In this document: positions 45,222-54,542 of the stretch, piece by piece
Position numbering within the stretch: position 1 is the first letter of the stretch
Layout of the letters: the number at the start of each line of letters is the position of its first letter
NCBI GenBank assembly: GCA_965116235.1
Contig: OZ220496.1
Span: 62,001-126,000, forward strand
DNA: 64,000 bases
Direction of reading: 5' to 3'
Origin: MPNP01 sp965116235
GTDB lineage: Bacteria; Pseudomonadota; Alphaproteobacteria; Rhodobacterales; Rhodobacteraceae
Notes under the pieces: model-generated
Database searches by the model: none
What the model was told of the DNA's origin: nothing
The model's input: only the letters and a program-made list of their open reading frames with translations
Position numbers and translations under genes: made by a program

Positions 45222-46418
45222 ATGTGGGCTTGGTGGTTCCATAGATTTCTGAAGCATTTTATCCAGACAGGATCAATTACAGTAAACCTGCCGAATGGGC
45301 GCACTTTCACCGTGGGCAACCTGGATGTGACACCCGTCACGATCACCATCCACAGTGCGAAAACCCTCAAAAGCCTATGTCTCCACCCTGAACTTGCCGT
45401 GGGAGAAGCCTACATGAATGGCGAGTTGACAATCGAGAATGACGATCTGAAAGGATTTCTGGAGGTTGCCGTTCGCAACATACAGAATCTCAACAGGACT
45501 TTCACCCACCGGTTCCAGCATGTGTTTCTTGGACTATTCCAACTGATTCATCAATTCAATTCCCTGATTCAGTCTCGCAGAAACGTACAGCATCATTATG
45601 ACTTGACGGGTGAGCTCTACGAATCGTTTCTGGATCAGGACCGCCAGTATAGCTGCGCCTATTTCACCGATCCGAACGTCACCCTCGAACAGGCCCAAAT
45701 CGACAAAAAAAACCATATTGCCAAAAAGCTGCGACTTGAACCTGGCATGAATGTTCTGGACATCGGTAGTGGCTGGGGTGGTCTTGGCCTCACTCTGGTC
45801 AAGGATTTTGGTGCCAGGGTCATGGGCATCACTCTGTCCACCGAACAGCACAAAGTTTCCAACGAGCGGGCTGTGGAGGAAGGTCTGGCAGACAGGGTCG
45901 AATTCAGGTTGCAGGACTATCGAAAGGTGGACGGCACATTTGACCGGATCGTGTCAGTCGGAATGTTTGAGCATGTCGGAGTTCCTCACTACCGTGAATA
46001 TTTTCGGTCCATCTTTCGTTGCCTGAAGGATGATGGCGTGGCTCTTCTGCACACGATCGGCCGTTCGGCTCCCCCGGGCGTGACCAATCCCTGGTTGACG
46101 AAATACATTTTTCCGGGCGGATATGTCCCGGCTCTTTCGGAAACCATGACCGCAATCGAGAAAGAGGGACTGATTGTCAACGATGTCGAGGTGCTCCGCA
46201 TTCATTATGCCGAAACATTGGCCCATTGGTATGATAGGTTTATGGCCAACATCGCATTGGCTCGCGAACTTTACGATGAGCGCTTTTGTCGTATGTGGCG
46301 CTTCTACCTCGCTTCCTGCGAAATGTCTTTTCGGAATGGCAGCATCGTCGTATTCCAGATTCAACTAAGCAAACGGAACGACATTGTACCTATCACGCGC
46401 AACTATCTTTACGAATAA
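45222..46418 (+). CDS. cfa: Cyclopropane-fatty-acyl-phospholipid synthase
   Basis: SAM-dependent methyltransferase of 398 residues that adds a methylene bridge to unsaturated membrane lipids. The N-terminal lipid-binding domain is followed by QYSCAYF (residues 142-148, a family hallmark), the SAM loop MNVLDIGSGWGGLGLTL (about 176-192) and the C-terminal catalytic lobe with MFEHVGVPHYREYF. The ATG at 45222 gives the expected N-terminus. It is monocistronic and probably stationary-phase or acid-stress regulated, from family knowledge. Confidence 0.94.
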   Translation: MWAWWFHRFLKHFIQTGSITVNLPNGRTFTVGNLDVTPVTITIHSAKTLKSLCLHPELAVGEAYMNGELTIENDDLKGFLEVAVRNIQNLNRTFTHRFQHVFLGLFQLIHQFNSLIQSRRNVQHHYDLTGELYESFLDQDRQYSCAYFTDPNVTLEQAQIDKKNHIAKKLRLEPGMNVLDIGSGWGGLGLTLVKDFGARVMGITLSTEQHKVSNERAVEEGLADRVEFRLQDYRKVDGTFDRIVSVGMFEHVGVPHYREYFRSIFRCLKDDGVALLHTIGRSAPPGVTNPWLTKYIFPGGYVPALSETMTAIEKEGLIVNDVEVLRIHYAETLAHWYDRFMANIALARELYDERFCRMWRFYLASCEMSFRNGSIVVFQIQLSKRNDIVPITRNYLYE

Positions 46419-46548
46419 ACCTTCAAATTCCGTGTACATCCATTACCTGCCTTGAAGCGCAATTTGGCTTCTAAAGGAGGCTGGGGCGTGGATTGTTCCG
46501 TTTCCACTATTTTGCGCTCACCCGATTGACTTCGTTCAAGGTCCTCTC

Positions 46549-49500
46549 ATGCCAAAACGCGACGATATCTCCTCAATCCTGATCATCGGAGCCGGCCCGA
46601 TAATCATTGGCCAGGCCTGCGAGTTCGACTATTCAGGGACCCAAGCCTGCAAGGCATTAAAGGAAGAGGGCTACAGAATCATTCTGGTCAACTCCAACCC
46701 AGCTACGATCATGACCGACCCGGAGATGGCAGATGCAACTTATATTGAACCCTTGAACAAGAAGATCGTCGAGGAAGTGATCAAACTGGAAAAGCCTGAT
46801 GCCCTGCTGCCAACGATGGGAGGCCAGACGGCCTTGAATCTGGCTCTGGAACTTCATGCCGATGGAACCTTGACCCGATACGGGGTCACAATGATCGGAG
46901 CCAATCAGGAAGCCATCAACAAGGCCGAGGATCGTCAACTGTTCCGAGAGACCATGGATAAAATTGGTCTGGAAAGCCCCAGATCAGCCATTGCCAGTTC
47001 GTTGGAGGAAGCCCGTGATGCCATCGATCGAGTTGGTCTCCCGGCCGTCATACGACCAGCCTTCACTCTAGGTGGCACGGGAGGAGGCATCGCCTACAAC
47101 CGCAGCGACTTCGAAGCCGCTTGCCTCACCGGACTGGCGGCTTCACCAGTCCACCAGATCTTGATTGACGAGAGTCTCATTGGCTGGAAAGAATTCGAGA
47201 TGGAGGTCGTACGAGATCGGAAAGACAATGCCATCATTGTCTGCTCCATCGAAAATGTCGATCCGATGGGCGTTCATACCGGCGATTCAATCACCGTAGC
47301 ACCAGCCCTGACCCTCACGGACAAAGAATACCAGCGCATGCGCAATGGATCGATCGCCGTACTCAGAGAAATCGGTGTTGAGACCGGTGGCTCGAATGTG
47401 CAATGGGCCATCAATCCGAAAGATGGGCGCATGATCATAATCGAGATGAATCCACGAGTCTCGCGCTCTTCAGCCCTGGCATCCAAGGCCACCGGCTTTC
47501 CGATTGCCAAGATCGCGGCCAAGCTGGCTGTCGGCTACACCCTTGATGAGCTAGATAATGACATTACGCAGATCACGCCAGCCTCCTTTGAACCCACAAT
47601 TGATTACGTCGTGACCAAGATTCCGCGTTTCGCCTTTGAAAAATTCCCCGATGCCGAGGCGGAGCTCAACACCGCCATGAAGTCGGTTGGAGAAGCCATG
47701 GCGATCGGTCGCAGTTTCCACGAAAGCATGCAAAAGGCGTTGGCCAGCCTTGAAACTGGCCTGAATGGCCTTGATGAGATTGACATTCCTGACGCACCGA
47801 ACAAGGAAGCCATACTTCGTGCCTTGGTCAAGCGAACGCCGGACCGAATGCGGCTGATTGCCCAAGCCATGCGACATGGTCTCACGAATGAGGACATCCG
47901 GAATGCCACCGGCTTTGATCCCTGGTTTCTGGACCGAATTCGCGAAATAGTCGATGCCGAAAATTGGGTTCGACAGCATGGCCTGCCGGAAAGGCCCGAT
48001 GAGCTGCGCAGGCTCAAGATGATGGGGTTCACGGACGCTCGGCTGGGCGTTTTATGTGATCTTGATGAGATTGATGTGCGTAGGCATAGACAGGAGTCTG
48101 GAGTTAATCCCGTCTTCAAGCGCATCGACACTTGTGCCGCTGAGTTTGATGCCTTGACTCCCTACATGTATTCCAGCTATGAAGAGAGCACTCTCGAGAA
48201 GTTCCAATGTGAAAGTCAACCGACCGAAAGACAGAAAGTTTTTGTTCTCGGCGGCGGACCCAATCGCATCGGCCAAGGCATCGAATTTGACTACTGTTGC
48301 TGTCATGCCTGTCTCTCTTTGGCCAAAGCCGGTTATGAAACAATCATGATCAATTGCAACCCTGAAACGGTCTCGACCGACTACGACACCTCTGACCGGC
48401 TGTATTTTGAACCTCTTCGTCTGGAGAACGTGCTGGACATTCTCAGAACCGAAACCCGGAATGGGGCCGTAGAGGGCATCATTGTCCAATTTGGCGGGCA
48501 GACGCCATTGAAACTCGCTCATGACCTTGAGCAAGAAGGCTTTCGAATCCTTGGAACATCGCCCGGTTCAATTGATCTGGCCGAAGACCGAGAGCATTTC
48601 AAGAATCTGCTCAAAAACCTGGATTTGCTTCAACCCGAAAACGGCACGGCCTCGTCTCTGAGCGAGGCCGAGAGAATTGCCGAGAGAATTGGCTACCCGG
48701 TGGTCATAAGGCCTTCTTATGTCCTCGGCGGCCGAGCCATGGAAATCGTTCACGATGCAAGGCAACTGCACCGCTACATGAGCCAGGCCGTTGTGGCCTC
48801 GGGAAACAATCCGGTCTTGATCGACAAGTTTTTGCCTGATGCCACCGAGGTGGATGTGGATGCCATTGCCGATGACAGCGGCGCGTATATTGCCGGCATC
48901 ATGGAACACATCGAACTGGCCGGCATTCATTCAGGGGATAGTGCCTGTGCCATTCCCCCTCATACCTTGCCTGCAACCATCACCGAACAATTGGAGGCGC
49001 ACACGCGAAAACTGGCCCGTGCCCTGTCCGTAAAAGGGTTGATGAATGTTCAATATGCCGTACAAGGAGACAGGATTTATGTTTTGGAAGTCAACCCCAG
49101 AGCCTCGCGCACCGTCCCGTTTGTCGCCAAGGCCATAGGAACTCCCATCGCTTCGATTGCCGCACGAGTCATGGCTGGTGAACCCTTGAACGGTTTTAAG
49201 TTGAATCAGGCCGTCGACACGCGTTATGCGGTGAAGGAGGCCGTGTTTCCTTTCAAGCGATTCACTGGCGTTGATTGCCTGCTCGGACCAGAAATGCGGT
49301 CCACCGGAGAAGTGATGGGTATCGATTCAAGTTTTGAAGGTGCTTTCTTCAAGGCCCAACAAGGAGCCGGCATTGACATTCCGGGGTCGGGAACGGCATT
49401 CATTTCGATCAAGGACTCGGACAAGTCACAGCGTTTCGTTGAAGTGGCTCGAACCTTGGCTGAATTGGGCTACAACCTCGTTGCAACTCGTGGAACACAG

Positions 49501-49812
49501 TCGTTTCTTTCGAACCATGGCCTAGAATGCACGACCGTCAACAAGGTTCACGAGGCCCGACCAAACATCATGGATCTCATGATGAACGGCGACATCACGC
49601 TGATCATGAACACCACTGAAGGAAGGGAAACAATCAAGGATAGCCGGGAAATGCGAACCTTGGCCATCGCTGACAACATTCCTTATTTCACGACCGAAGC
49701 CGCTTCTCATTCCCTGACTCGAGCACTTAAAGCCAGCAAAGGCCGTCAGCCAACCGTCAGCAGCATCCAGTCGCTGAACCATACGGTCGAACCAAATCCC
49801 CTCAAGCTATAG
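46549..49812 (+). CDS. carB: Carbamoyl-phosphate synthase large subunit
   Basis: Large subunit of 1087 residues that makes carbamoyl phosphate from bicarbonate, ammonia and two ATP for arginine and pyrimidine synthesis. Two homologous ATP-grasp halves are visible, starting with SSILIIGAGPIIIGQACEFD and KVFVLGGGPNRIGQGIEFD. Between them lies the oligomerisation domain, and a C-terminal MGS-like allosteric domain begins around residue 945 (SGTAFISIKDSDK). The reading frame is perfect over 3.2 kb. carA is not adjacent. It lies immediately upstream of the IS1595-bounded accessory region. Confidence 0.97.
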   Translation: MPKRDDISSILIIGAGPIIIGQACEFDYSGTQACKALKEEGYRIILVNSNPATIMTDPEMADATYIEPLNKKIVEEVIKLEKPDALLPTMGGQTALNLALELHADGTLTRYGVTMIGANQEAINKAEDRQLFRETMDKIGLESPRSAIASSLEEARDAIDRVGLPAVIRPAFTLGGTGGGIAYNRSDFEAACLTGLAASPVHQILIDESLIGWKEFEMEVVRDRKDNAIIVCSIENVDPMGVHTGDSITVAPALTLTDKEYQRMRNGSIAVLREIGVETGGSNVQWAINPKDGRMIIIEMNPRVSRSSALASKATGFPIAKIAAKLAVGYTLDELDNDITQITPASFEPTIDYVVTKIPRFAFEKFPDAEAELNTAMKSVGEAMAIGRSFHESMQKALASLETGLNGLDEIDIPDAPNKEAILRALVKRTPDRMRLIAQAMRHGLTNEDIRNATGFDPWFLDRIREIVDAENWVRQHGLPERPDELRRLKMMGFTDARLGVLCDLDEIDVRRHRQESGVNPVFKRIDTCAAEFDALTPYMYSSYEESTLEKFQCESQPTERQKVFVLGGGPNRIGQGIEFDYCCCHACLSLAKAGYETIMINCNPETVSTDYDTSDRLYFEPLRLENVLDILRTETRNGAVEGIIVQFGGQTPLKLAHDLEQEGFRILGTSPGSIDLAEDREHFKNLLKNLDLLQPENGTASSLSEAERIAERIGYPVVIRPSYVLGGRAMEIVHDARQLHRYMSQAVVASGNNPVLIDKFLPDATEVDVDAIADDSGAYIAGIMEHIELAGIHSGDSACAIPPHTLPATITEQLEAHTRKLARALSVKGLMNVQYAVQGDRIYVLEVNPRASRTVPFVAKAIGTPIASIAARVMAGEPLNGFKLNQAVDTRYAVKEAVFPFKRFTGVDCLLGPEMRSTGEVMGIDSSFEGAFFKAQQGAGIDIPGSGTAFISIKDSDKSQRFVEVARTLAELGYNLVATRGTQSFLSNHGLECTTVNKVHEARPNIMDLMMNGDITLIMNTTEGRETIKDSREMRTLAIADNIPYFTTEAASHSLTRALKASKGRQPTVSSIQSLNHTVEPNPLKL

Positions 49813-50060
49813 ACCGCCAGAGTGTGCCCCTCAATTGCTTGGGCCGATGCCCACTCCATGCCTCAGGCGCTGTAGATATGCGAAGAGTTTGCGTCAATTG
49901 CGTTGCATTCAGCTAACTGGAACCAGGCTAGCATGAAGCTGCCGTAGTGGTTTCCTCGAGATCTTGCCTTGTTCAGATTCATGCATTCCAGCCCTCGCGC
50001 GTTGATAACGGCTTCATGGTCTCGCATCGAATTGCCCGGTGGAACGGATTGAAGAAAGAA
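49813..50060. other. Gap between carB and the insertion sequence
   Basis: 248 bases with no recognisable gene. It should contain the carB terminator, but no strong hairpin with a U-tract is obvious. The left end of the IS1595-family element begins near 50061. Confidence 0.4.
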
Positions 50061-50082
50061 GAAGCTGAAGTAGCCAAGAACT
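50061..50082 (+). repeat. Left terminal inverted repeat of the IS1595-family element
   Basis: GCTGAAGTAGCCAAGAACT here pairs with the complement of 60443-60462 (GCTGAAGTGGCCTAAGAACT). The two differ by one substitution and one base of length, plus the outermost bases. It directly follows the transposase stop at 50081-50083. Confidence 0.72.
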
Positions 50083-50519
50083 AATGTTTTGTGTACGTAT
50101 ACCAGGCACGTAGATGTTTCAAGAAGTTGCCATGAGTACCGCCGTTGAAGCGCCATTCACAGTCCTTGAGAAACCAACAAAATGAGCCGGCTTGATCCCG
50201 TTGTACTGGCGCAGGGGCCGCTTGGCCGGGTTCCAGAAATCCTCGATCCCGTTGATGGGATTGCGGTCTTCGGCGAAGCGTTAGGAATGGTTGATGCGCT
50301 GGCGATGAAAGGCTGAGACTCCCGGGGCTTCATGGGCCTTGAACATGTCGATATAGACGATGCTGTCGGGCTTCACCTTCTCTTCGATGATGGGCACGAG
50401 CGTCTCGGTGCGGACGTTGGGACTGATGGCCGCATAACCCTGCGGACCCGCTTCAGTAGCCCAAACACGGCGACCTTGCCGCCTGCTCCCCATTCCCGTT
50501 TGCCCTTGCGCCCCCCCCC
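50081..50519 (-). pseudogene. IS1595-family transposase, C-terminal half
   Basis: Reads GGGRKGKREWGAGGKVAVFG, then after a frame change AAISPNVRTETLVPIIEEK, VYIDMFKAH, an internal TAA after INHS, INGIEDFWNPAKR, another frame change, and FLKDCEWRFNGGTHGNFL to a TAG at 50083-50081. The D of VYIDMF and the NGIEDFW box are the second and third catalytic regions of the DDE/N fold. Dead because of two frameshifts and an internal stop, besides separation from its N-terminus. Confidence 0.85.
50511..50519 (+). repeat. C9 homopolymer tract at the IS/island junction
   Basis: Nine consecutive C (G on the IS coding strand, encoding part of the GGG of GGGRKGK). It marks the left junction of the insertion. 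Two further 9-base G/C tracts occur at 54711-54719 and 59090-59098. Confidence 0.8.
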
Positions 50520-50596
50520 ACGCAACGGCTCTAAAGCAGAATAGACTTCAGCCGAACTCGTATTCGATTGGTGACGCCATTGAATTTTGCAAGTCT

Positions 50597-51295
50597 TTGC
50601 AAGGTCACGGCGTAAAGGGGATCGCCACTTCACCGCCTTACAACAAAGCCTTCAATGGTCGCGGCCGAAAGCCAGGATCAAACTGGAAAAACAGCAAGTT
50701 GATGGCGGATAACTATGCCCATTTCGAGGATAACTTGCCTGAAGGAGAATATGTTCGCTGGCAACGAAAGTTTCTTAGGGCTGCCTTGAAATGTGTTGGT
50801 GATAACGGAATTGTCATTTACAACATTGGTCGCAAGATCAAGAATTTGCATGAAGATCGTCGGGAAAACATTCTCAAAGGATTTCCCGTCCGCCAGACCA
50901 TAATTTGGAATCGCGGCAGCACCCATAATCAGGGCGGGAAGCGTCCGACCATGCTGCCGCCCATATACGAGCTGATCTATCTCATTGCCGGGAAGAACTG
51001 GCGTTTGCCTGAGCCGTATCTCAAAGAAATGCGGTTCTGGGGCGATGTCTGGCGAATAAATCCTGAAATGCGAAATCCTCATCCCGCTCCATTCCCTTTG
51101 GAATTGGCCATTCGAATGGTCAAGCTGGCCGATGGTCCGATAGCCGATCCATTTGCCGGTAGTGGCACCATAGGCATTGCAGCCAGAGAAGTGGGGGTGC
51201 CGTACTATTTGAACGACTTGTCATCGGAATACAAGACCATGTTTATGGAAAGGAAATCCACGCACAGGAATGATTGGAAATGCCATGCAGTCTAG
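50597..51295 (+). CDS. DNA adenine/cytosine-N4 methyltransferase of a type II system, N-terminus cut
   Basis: Beta-class DNA methyltransferase of 232 visible residues: catalytic motif IV TSPPYNKAF near the N-terminus and the SAM motif I DPFAGSGTIGIAAREVG near the C-terminus. The only in-frame start after the junction is TTG at 50597, but the frame upstream (about 50555-50596) still reads like the family, SYSIGDAIEFCKSL, so the true N-terminus has been lost at the IS junction near 50520. It overlaps the endonuclease-like gene by 26 bases. Activity after this truncation is uncertain. Confidence 0.82.
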   Translation: MQGHGVKGIATSPPYNKAFNGRGRKPGSNWKNSKLMADNYAHFEDNLPEGEYVRWQRKFLRAALKCVGDNGIVIYNIGRKIKNLHEDRRENILKGFPVRQTIIWNRGSTHNQGGKRPTMLPPIYELIYLIAGKNWRLPEPYLKEMRFWGDVWRINPEMRNPHPAPFPLELAIRMVKLADGPIADPFAGSGTIGIAAREVGVPYYLNDLSSEYKTMFMERKSTHRNDWKCHAV

Positions 51296-51869
51296 AATCG
51301 TTCATTTGTTGTCTCGTAAAGAGGGAAAGGCAAGAGATATTTATCGTGATATCGTTGATTCCCTTAATTCAGATTACACGGAGCCTCATGTGTTTGTTGA
51401 CGACATGATGAAGATGTTTGAATCACTTCAACCTCCGCCCGACCGTTCCGTGCATGGAGCCTTTTTCGAATACGTCATTGGAGAGACACTCCTTCAAAAA
51501 GACTTGCAACCTTATTATCAAGCCGAAGTCTTGAATGTGCCTTTAGCAAAATTTGACTGGTTTCTGTATCATCCTGAAAGACCGGTATCCATATCTTGCA
51601 AGACTAAACCCAGAGAGAGATGGAAACAGGCAGCGTATGAAGGCATGAGTTTGAAGAGGGTTTATATGCAAGCCAAGAACTATCTCGTATGTTTGGAAGA
51701 AATGGGAGACGACAAGCAAAAGTTCATGAATGCTCCTCAGACTATTGACAGATTTGTCATGGCCAACAGCCGGGCATATAGTAATGTCTTGAACGATGTG
51801 GCCAATCTGGATTTTGAAATGGCCCAACCTGTATCACCGATAATCAATGGGAAAACTGCTGGTTTTTGA
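51270..51869 (+). CDS. Putative type II restriction endonuclease
   Basis: Protein of 199 residues (194 if started at the ATG at 51285) encoded directly after and overlapping the methyltransferase gene. It carries FDWFLYHPERPVSISCKTK (residues 95-113) followed by PRERWKQAAYEGMSL, the pattern of PD-(D/E)XK-like restriction enzymes in which an Asp strand is followed by an x-K strand and a conserved RERWKQ. The acidic residue before the Lys is replaced by Ser-Cys, so the nuclease assignment is inferred from pattern and position. Frame intact. Confidence 0.65.
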   Translation: MIGNAMQSRIVHLLSRKEGKARDIYRDIVDSLNSDYTEPHVFVDDMMKMFESLQPPPDRSVHGAFFEYVIGETLLQKDLQPYYQAEVLNVPLAKFDWFLYHPERPVSISCKTKPRERWKQAAYEGMSLKRVYMQAKNYLVCLEEMGDDKQKFMNAPQTIDRFVMANSRAYSNVLNDVANLDFEMAQPVSPIINGKTAGF

Positions 51870-52007
51870 AATTGCGTATTCAAGTATATAATCCCCTTAT
51901 TTCTTGTCGCTGACCGGTGCCAATGTGCTGATCAGCTTGATCGCGGCCTCGACGGAAGACCATGACAAGCTATTGAACGGCTTGGAAATCGATCTCGGAG
52001 GATCACC

Positions 52008-52460
52008 ATGAAACGCCTGCTATTGACCGTGCCATTGATCGTCGGACTGGCTTACCCGGCCAGCGGGGAAGACCCTAGGGACCCTCTCAGGATTTTTTAC
52101 GACAAAGAAGAATACGCCGATAATCTCTGGGGTGAGGTCTGTTGGGAGAGAGTAGCCACTTTGCCCGAAAATCAGGAATGGAAGGCCCAGATGCAGCGTT
52201 ATAACGACAGATTGGAGCAAATGACCAATCTAATGAACGCATGTGCTTCGTCCGCCAGCAGTGTTGCAAGCGATTGCGTTATACTCGTTTATATAACCCA
52301 TGAGGAAACGATGCCTCTGCTTGACCATTTTACCGCCTACCTAGAAGAAAATGGCTCTTATCGGTGCTTGTCCCTGTGGCATTTCTACTTCCACGCTAGA
52401 ATTGAGACACTTGACATGCTCAATACCGGCCTGGTAAACATCCTGTTGTCGGGAGACTGA
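52008..52460 (+). CDS. Small exported protein of unknown function
   Basis: Protein of 150 residues with a signal peptide MKRLLLTVPLIVGLAYPASG, cleavage near AYPASG-ED. The mature part contains four Cys, two aromatic-rich segments (EEYADNLWGEVCWERV and SLWHFYFHARIETLDML) and no domain I recognise. It has CGGAGG before its ATG. Its signal peptide is nearly the same as that of the next gene, while the mature parts differ. It sits in the IS-bounded island beside the restriction genes. Confidence 0.7.
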   Translation: MKRLLLTVPLIVGLAYPASGEDPRDPLRIFYDKEEYADNLWGEVCWERVATLPENQEWKAQMQRYNDRLEQMTNLMNACASSASSVASDCVILVYITHEETMPLLDHFTAYLEENGSYRCLSLWHFYFHARIETLDMLNTGLVNILLSGD

Positions 52461-52541
52461 GGACGCCCGCGATTTCTTGCCGAAAAGCCGAAAGGCAAGG
52501 TCGCAAAGCGTCCGTTCGCATATAACCCATTGGAGGTAAAA

Positions 52542-52925
52542 TTGAAACGACTATTGAACTTGCCATTGATCTTTGGACTGGCTTACATAGTTTCAGCTTG
52601 TTCAAATGCTAAAACTGCCGATGAAGTAGATGCGGCTGTTGTTCCTACAGGTGAGTATGAGCAGATGTCATGTGAGGAATTAAGAACAGAAAACCGTAAA
52701 GCAGAACAGGATTTGGCAGATAAGACTGCTGCTACCAACGAGGCTTATAGAGATGACAAGACCACAGAAGTTGTGACATGGGGGTTGTTCCTGCCGGCGG
52801 CGTTTTTTATGGACGGGAATTCAGAGGAACAAAAAGAACAGGGTGAAGCCCAAGGCAGAGTCATAGCAATTCAAGATGAGATCGACTCCAAATGTTTTTC
52901 ATCGGACACGAATGAAACGACATAG
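52542..52925 (+). CDS. Small lipoprotein of unknown function
   Basis: Predicted lipoprotein of 127 residues. The likely start is TTG at 52542, behind GGAGG; a TTG at 52530 is the alternative. The signal peptide KRLLNLPLIFGLAYIVSAC ends in a lipobox with the acceptor Cys. The mature protein is rich in Glu and Lys, with a coiled-coil-like stretch (ELRTENRKAEQDLADKTAAT), a short hydrophobic segment (VVTWGLFLPAAFFM) and a second charged stretch. No known family recognised. It converges with the portal-gene remnant, overlapping by about 27 bases. Confidence 0.7.
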   Translation: MKRLLNLPLIFGLAYIVSACSNAKTADEVDAAVVPTGEYEQMSCEELRTENRKAEQDLADKTAATNEAYRDDKTTEVVTWGLFLPAAFFMDGNSEEQKEQGEAQGRVIAIQDEIDSKCFSSDTNETT

Positions 52926-53997
52926 ATATTTTAAGGTAAACCCCCACTCGAACCCGGATATTATGGCGGCTTGCTGATCCGTCATGCCCGCCTCGATCAA
53001 TTGCTTGTAGGCTCGCGACCGACCGGCCAGGTCGGATGCCCTCAGCTCGGCGAAATCGAGGATGATGCCGGTTTCCAGCTTCCGGCTCAGTTCCGCTTCG
53101 AGCGACCGGGCCAATGGCGCGATCGAACCGAAAATGAACTGCCGCCACGCCTCGCGTCTGGCGGTGCCGTCACCGGCTTCCAGGAACTCCGCTGGTATGC
53201 CACAAGCGGTCAACATGAATCATGGCTTGCCGGTGCAAAAGCACCAGCGATTGAGGCGGATTGGCTCCTAGACGAATAGGTCGATAATCACTTCCAGGGT
53301 TCGGATCGCGAAGTCCGCCCGTCGATATGAAGGGCACGGCCTGACCACGCATCATATTGAGCTTGCGGCTCAATTCTTGCAATCCAGGCTGGGTGTTGGC
53401 CTCGTTCGGGATTTGTAATATCGTTCCGACCGGCCCCTCCAGTTCTCCCGTCATGCGTGATTCCAGATAGGCCAGCATTTTCAGACTGGTTCGCGCCTTC
53501 GTCAACGGAGACTGTCCGACCCAGGGCCTTCGCGGATCGCATCCGTAACGCAGATGCACCACGCCGTCTCCCTCGATACGTCGAGTGCTGGTGATGCTGG
53601 GTCCGGTATTGGTGACCTCGTAGGTCCAGGCACGAGGGTCATAGCCACAGTCGATCGTCCAGTCCGCGACCGGCAATAGTCGAAGGCCGGTTGCGTCGAC
53701 TTGAATCAGTCCGACCCATTCACCGCGAGCAATCAGGCTTCGTCCGATCGAATCCAGAATCTCCGGAGCCAATGCGGTGTGGTTGACTTGTGCCGATCCG
53801 ATTGCTCGACCGTAGCAGTTTTCGCATAGCTCAACCGCCGCCAGCCGGTTGCTTTCGAGACCCGCGACCACCATGGAGGTATAGTCCACCGACCACCTTT
53901 CAGGGGTCTTGCCAAATGGCCATAGGTTCAGCCCCATGATCCCGACCCGTATAGATGACTGACGCTGATTGGCTTGTATGGCCGGCCTTCGGATCAC
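52899..53997 (-). pseudogene. Phage portal protein, frameshifted (HK97-type)
   Basis: HK97-type portal protein. The first frame, from the GTG at 53997, includes SQVNHTAL-like clip-region sequence, YRPIRLGANPPQSLVLL and HRQAMIHVDR. The expected continuation MLTACGIPAEFLEAGDGTAR lies in another frame from 53216, so a small indel near 53216-53230 has broken the gene. The C-terminus runs into unrelated sequence at about 52930, the left edge of the phage module. The start overlaps the protease stop, so protease and portal were translationally coupled. Confidence 0.82.
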
Positions 53998-54455
53998 AGT
54001 GACACGCCGGTCTTGTCATAGGCCGGACGAACGACCAGCGAGAGTTCGACAAGGCCAGCCTTCACGATCTCCCGCACCCCGTTGACCTCGCGATCCTGAA
54101 CGACATTGAACCCCGGAGACACACCCGACATAAGACCGTTTCGGATCATCCGCACGACGTCCGTCATGTAGGTCGGCTGTTTCGGTTCTTCCGGGAGCCG
54201 GGCCTCAAAACGAAGCTCGACATCTCCCCGTTCGAGAACGAGCGTTCCCGCCTTCATGGCGGCCAGCGGTTCCTCGAAATTATGCCGCGCCAGAAGCATG
54301 ACGTTGCCGTCAGGGTCGGCTTCCAGCGCACGCGCCGCAAACTTCTCCCGCATACTGCTCGACAGGCGGGTTTCGGTTCCGTAGGGAAAACGACCCGTAA
54401 GAGTATGGGTGCCGTCCGCCTCCTGACGGATTTCAAGACCGCCCAGCCAAGCCAC
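53994..54455 (-). CDS. HK97-family prohead protease
   Basis: Capsid maturation protease of 153 residues with an intact frame starting at GTG 54455. Family landmarks are GRFPYGTETRLSSSMREKF, the catalytic-His region LLARHNFEEPLAAM, and the Ser region GLMSGVSPGFNV, then GLVELSLVVRPAY. It cleaves scaffold/capsid precursor during head assembly. It lies between the capsid and portal genes on the same strand, giving the order capsid-protease-portal. Confidence 0.87.
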   Translation of the reverse strand: MAWLGGLEIRQEADGTHTLTGRFPYGTETRLSSSMREKFAARALEADPDGNVMLLARHNFEEPLAAMKAGTLVLERGDVELRFEARLPEEPKQPTYMTDVVRMIRNGLMSGVSPGFNVVQDREVNGVREIVKAGLVELSLVVRPAYDKTGVSL

Positions 54456-54458
54456 TGA

Positions 54459-54530
54459 TCACGCCAGCTTGAACGACAGACCGACCCAGGCATCATCCCG
54501 GATCACCGCGAAGTTCCAAAAGGCGTTCAT
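54459..54530 (-). CDS. Very short open frame between capsid and protease genes
   Basis: ATG at 54530 opens a 23-codon frame (NAFWNFAVIRDDAWVGLSFK) ending just before the protease start. It could be a small phage gene or a leader; there is no family evidence. Confidence 0.25.
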   Translation of the reverse strand: MNAFWNFAVIRDDAWVGLSFKLA

Positions 54531-54542
54531 GGTCAAGGCCAC

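Noticed and set aside
49863..50156. 97-codon minus-strand frame after carB
   Set aside because: It overlaps the end and repeat of the insertion sequence in a frame different from the transposase.
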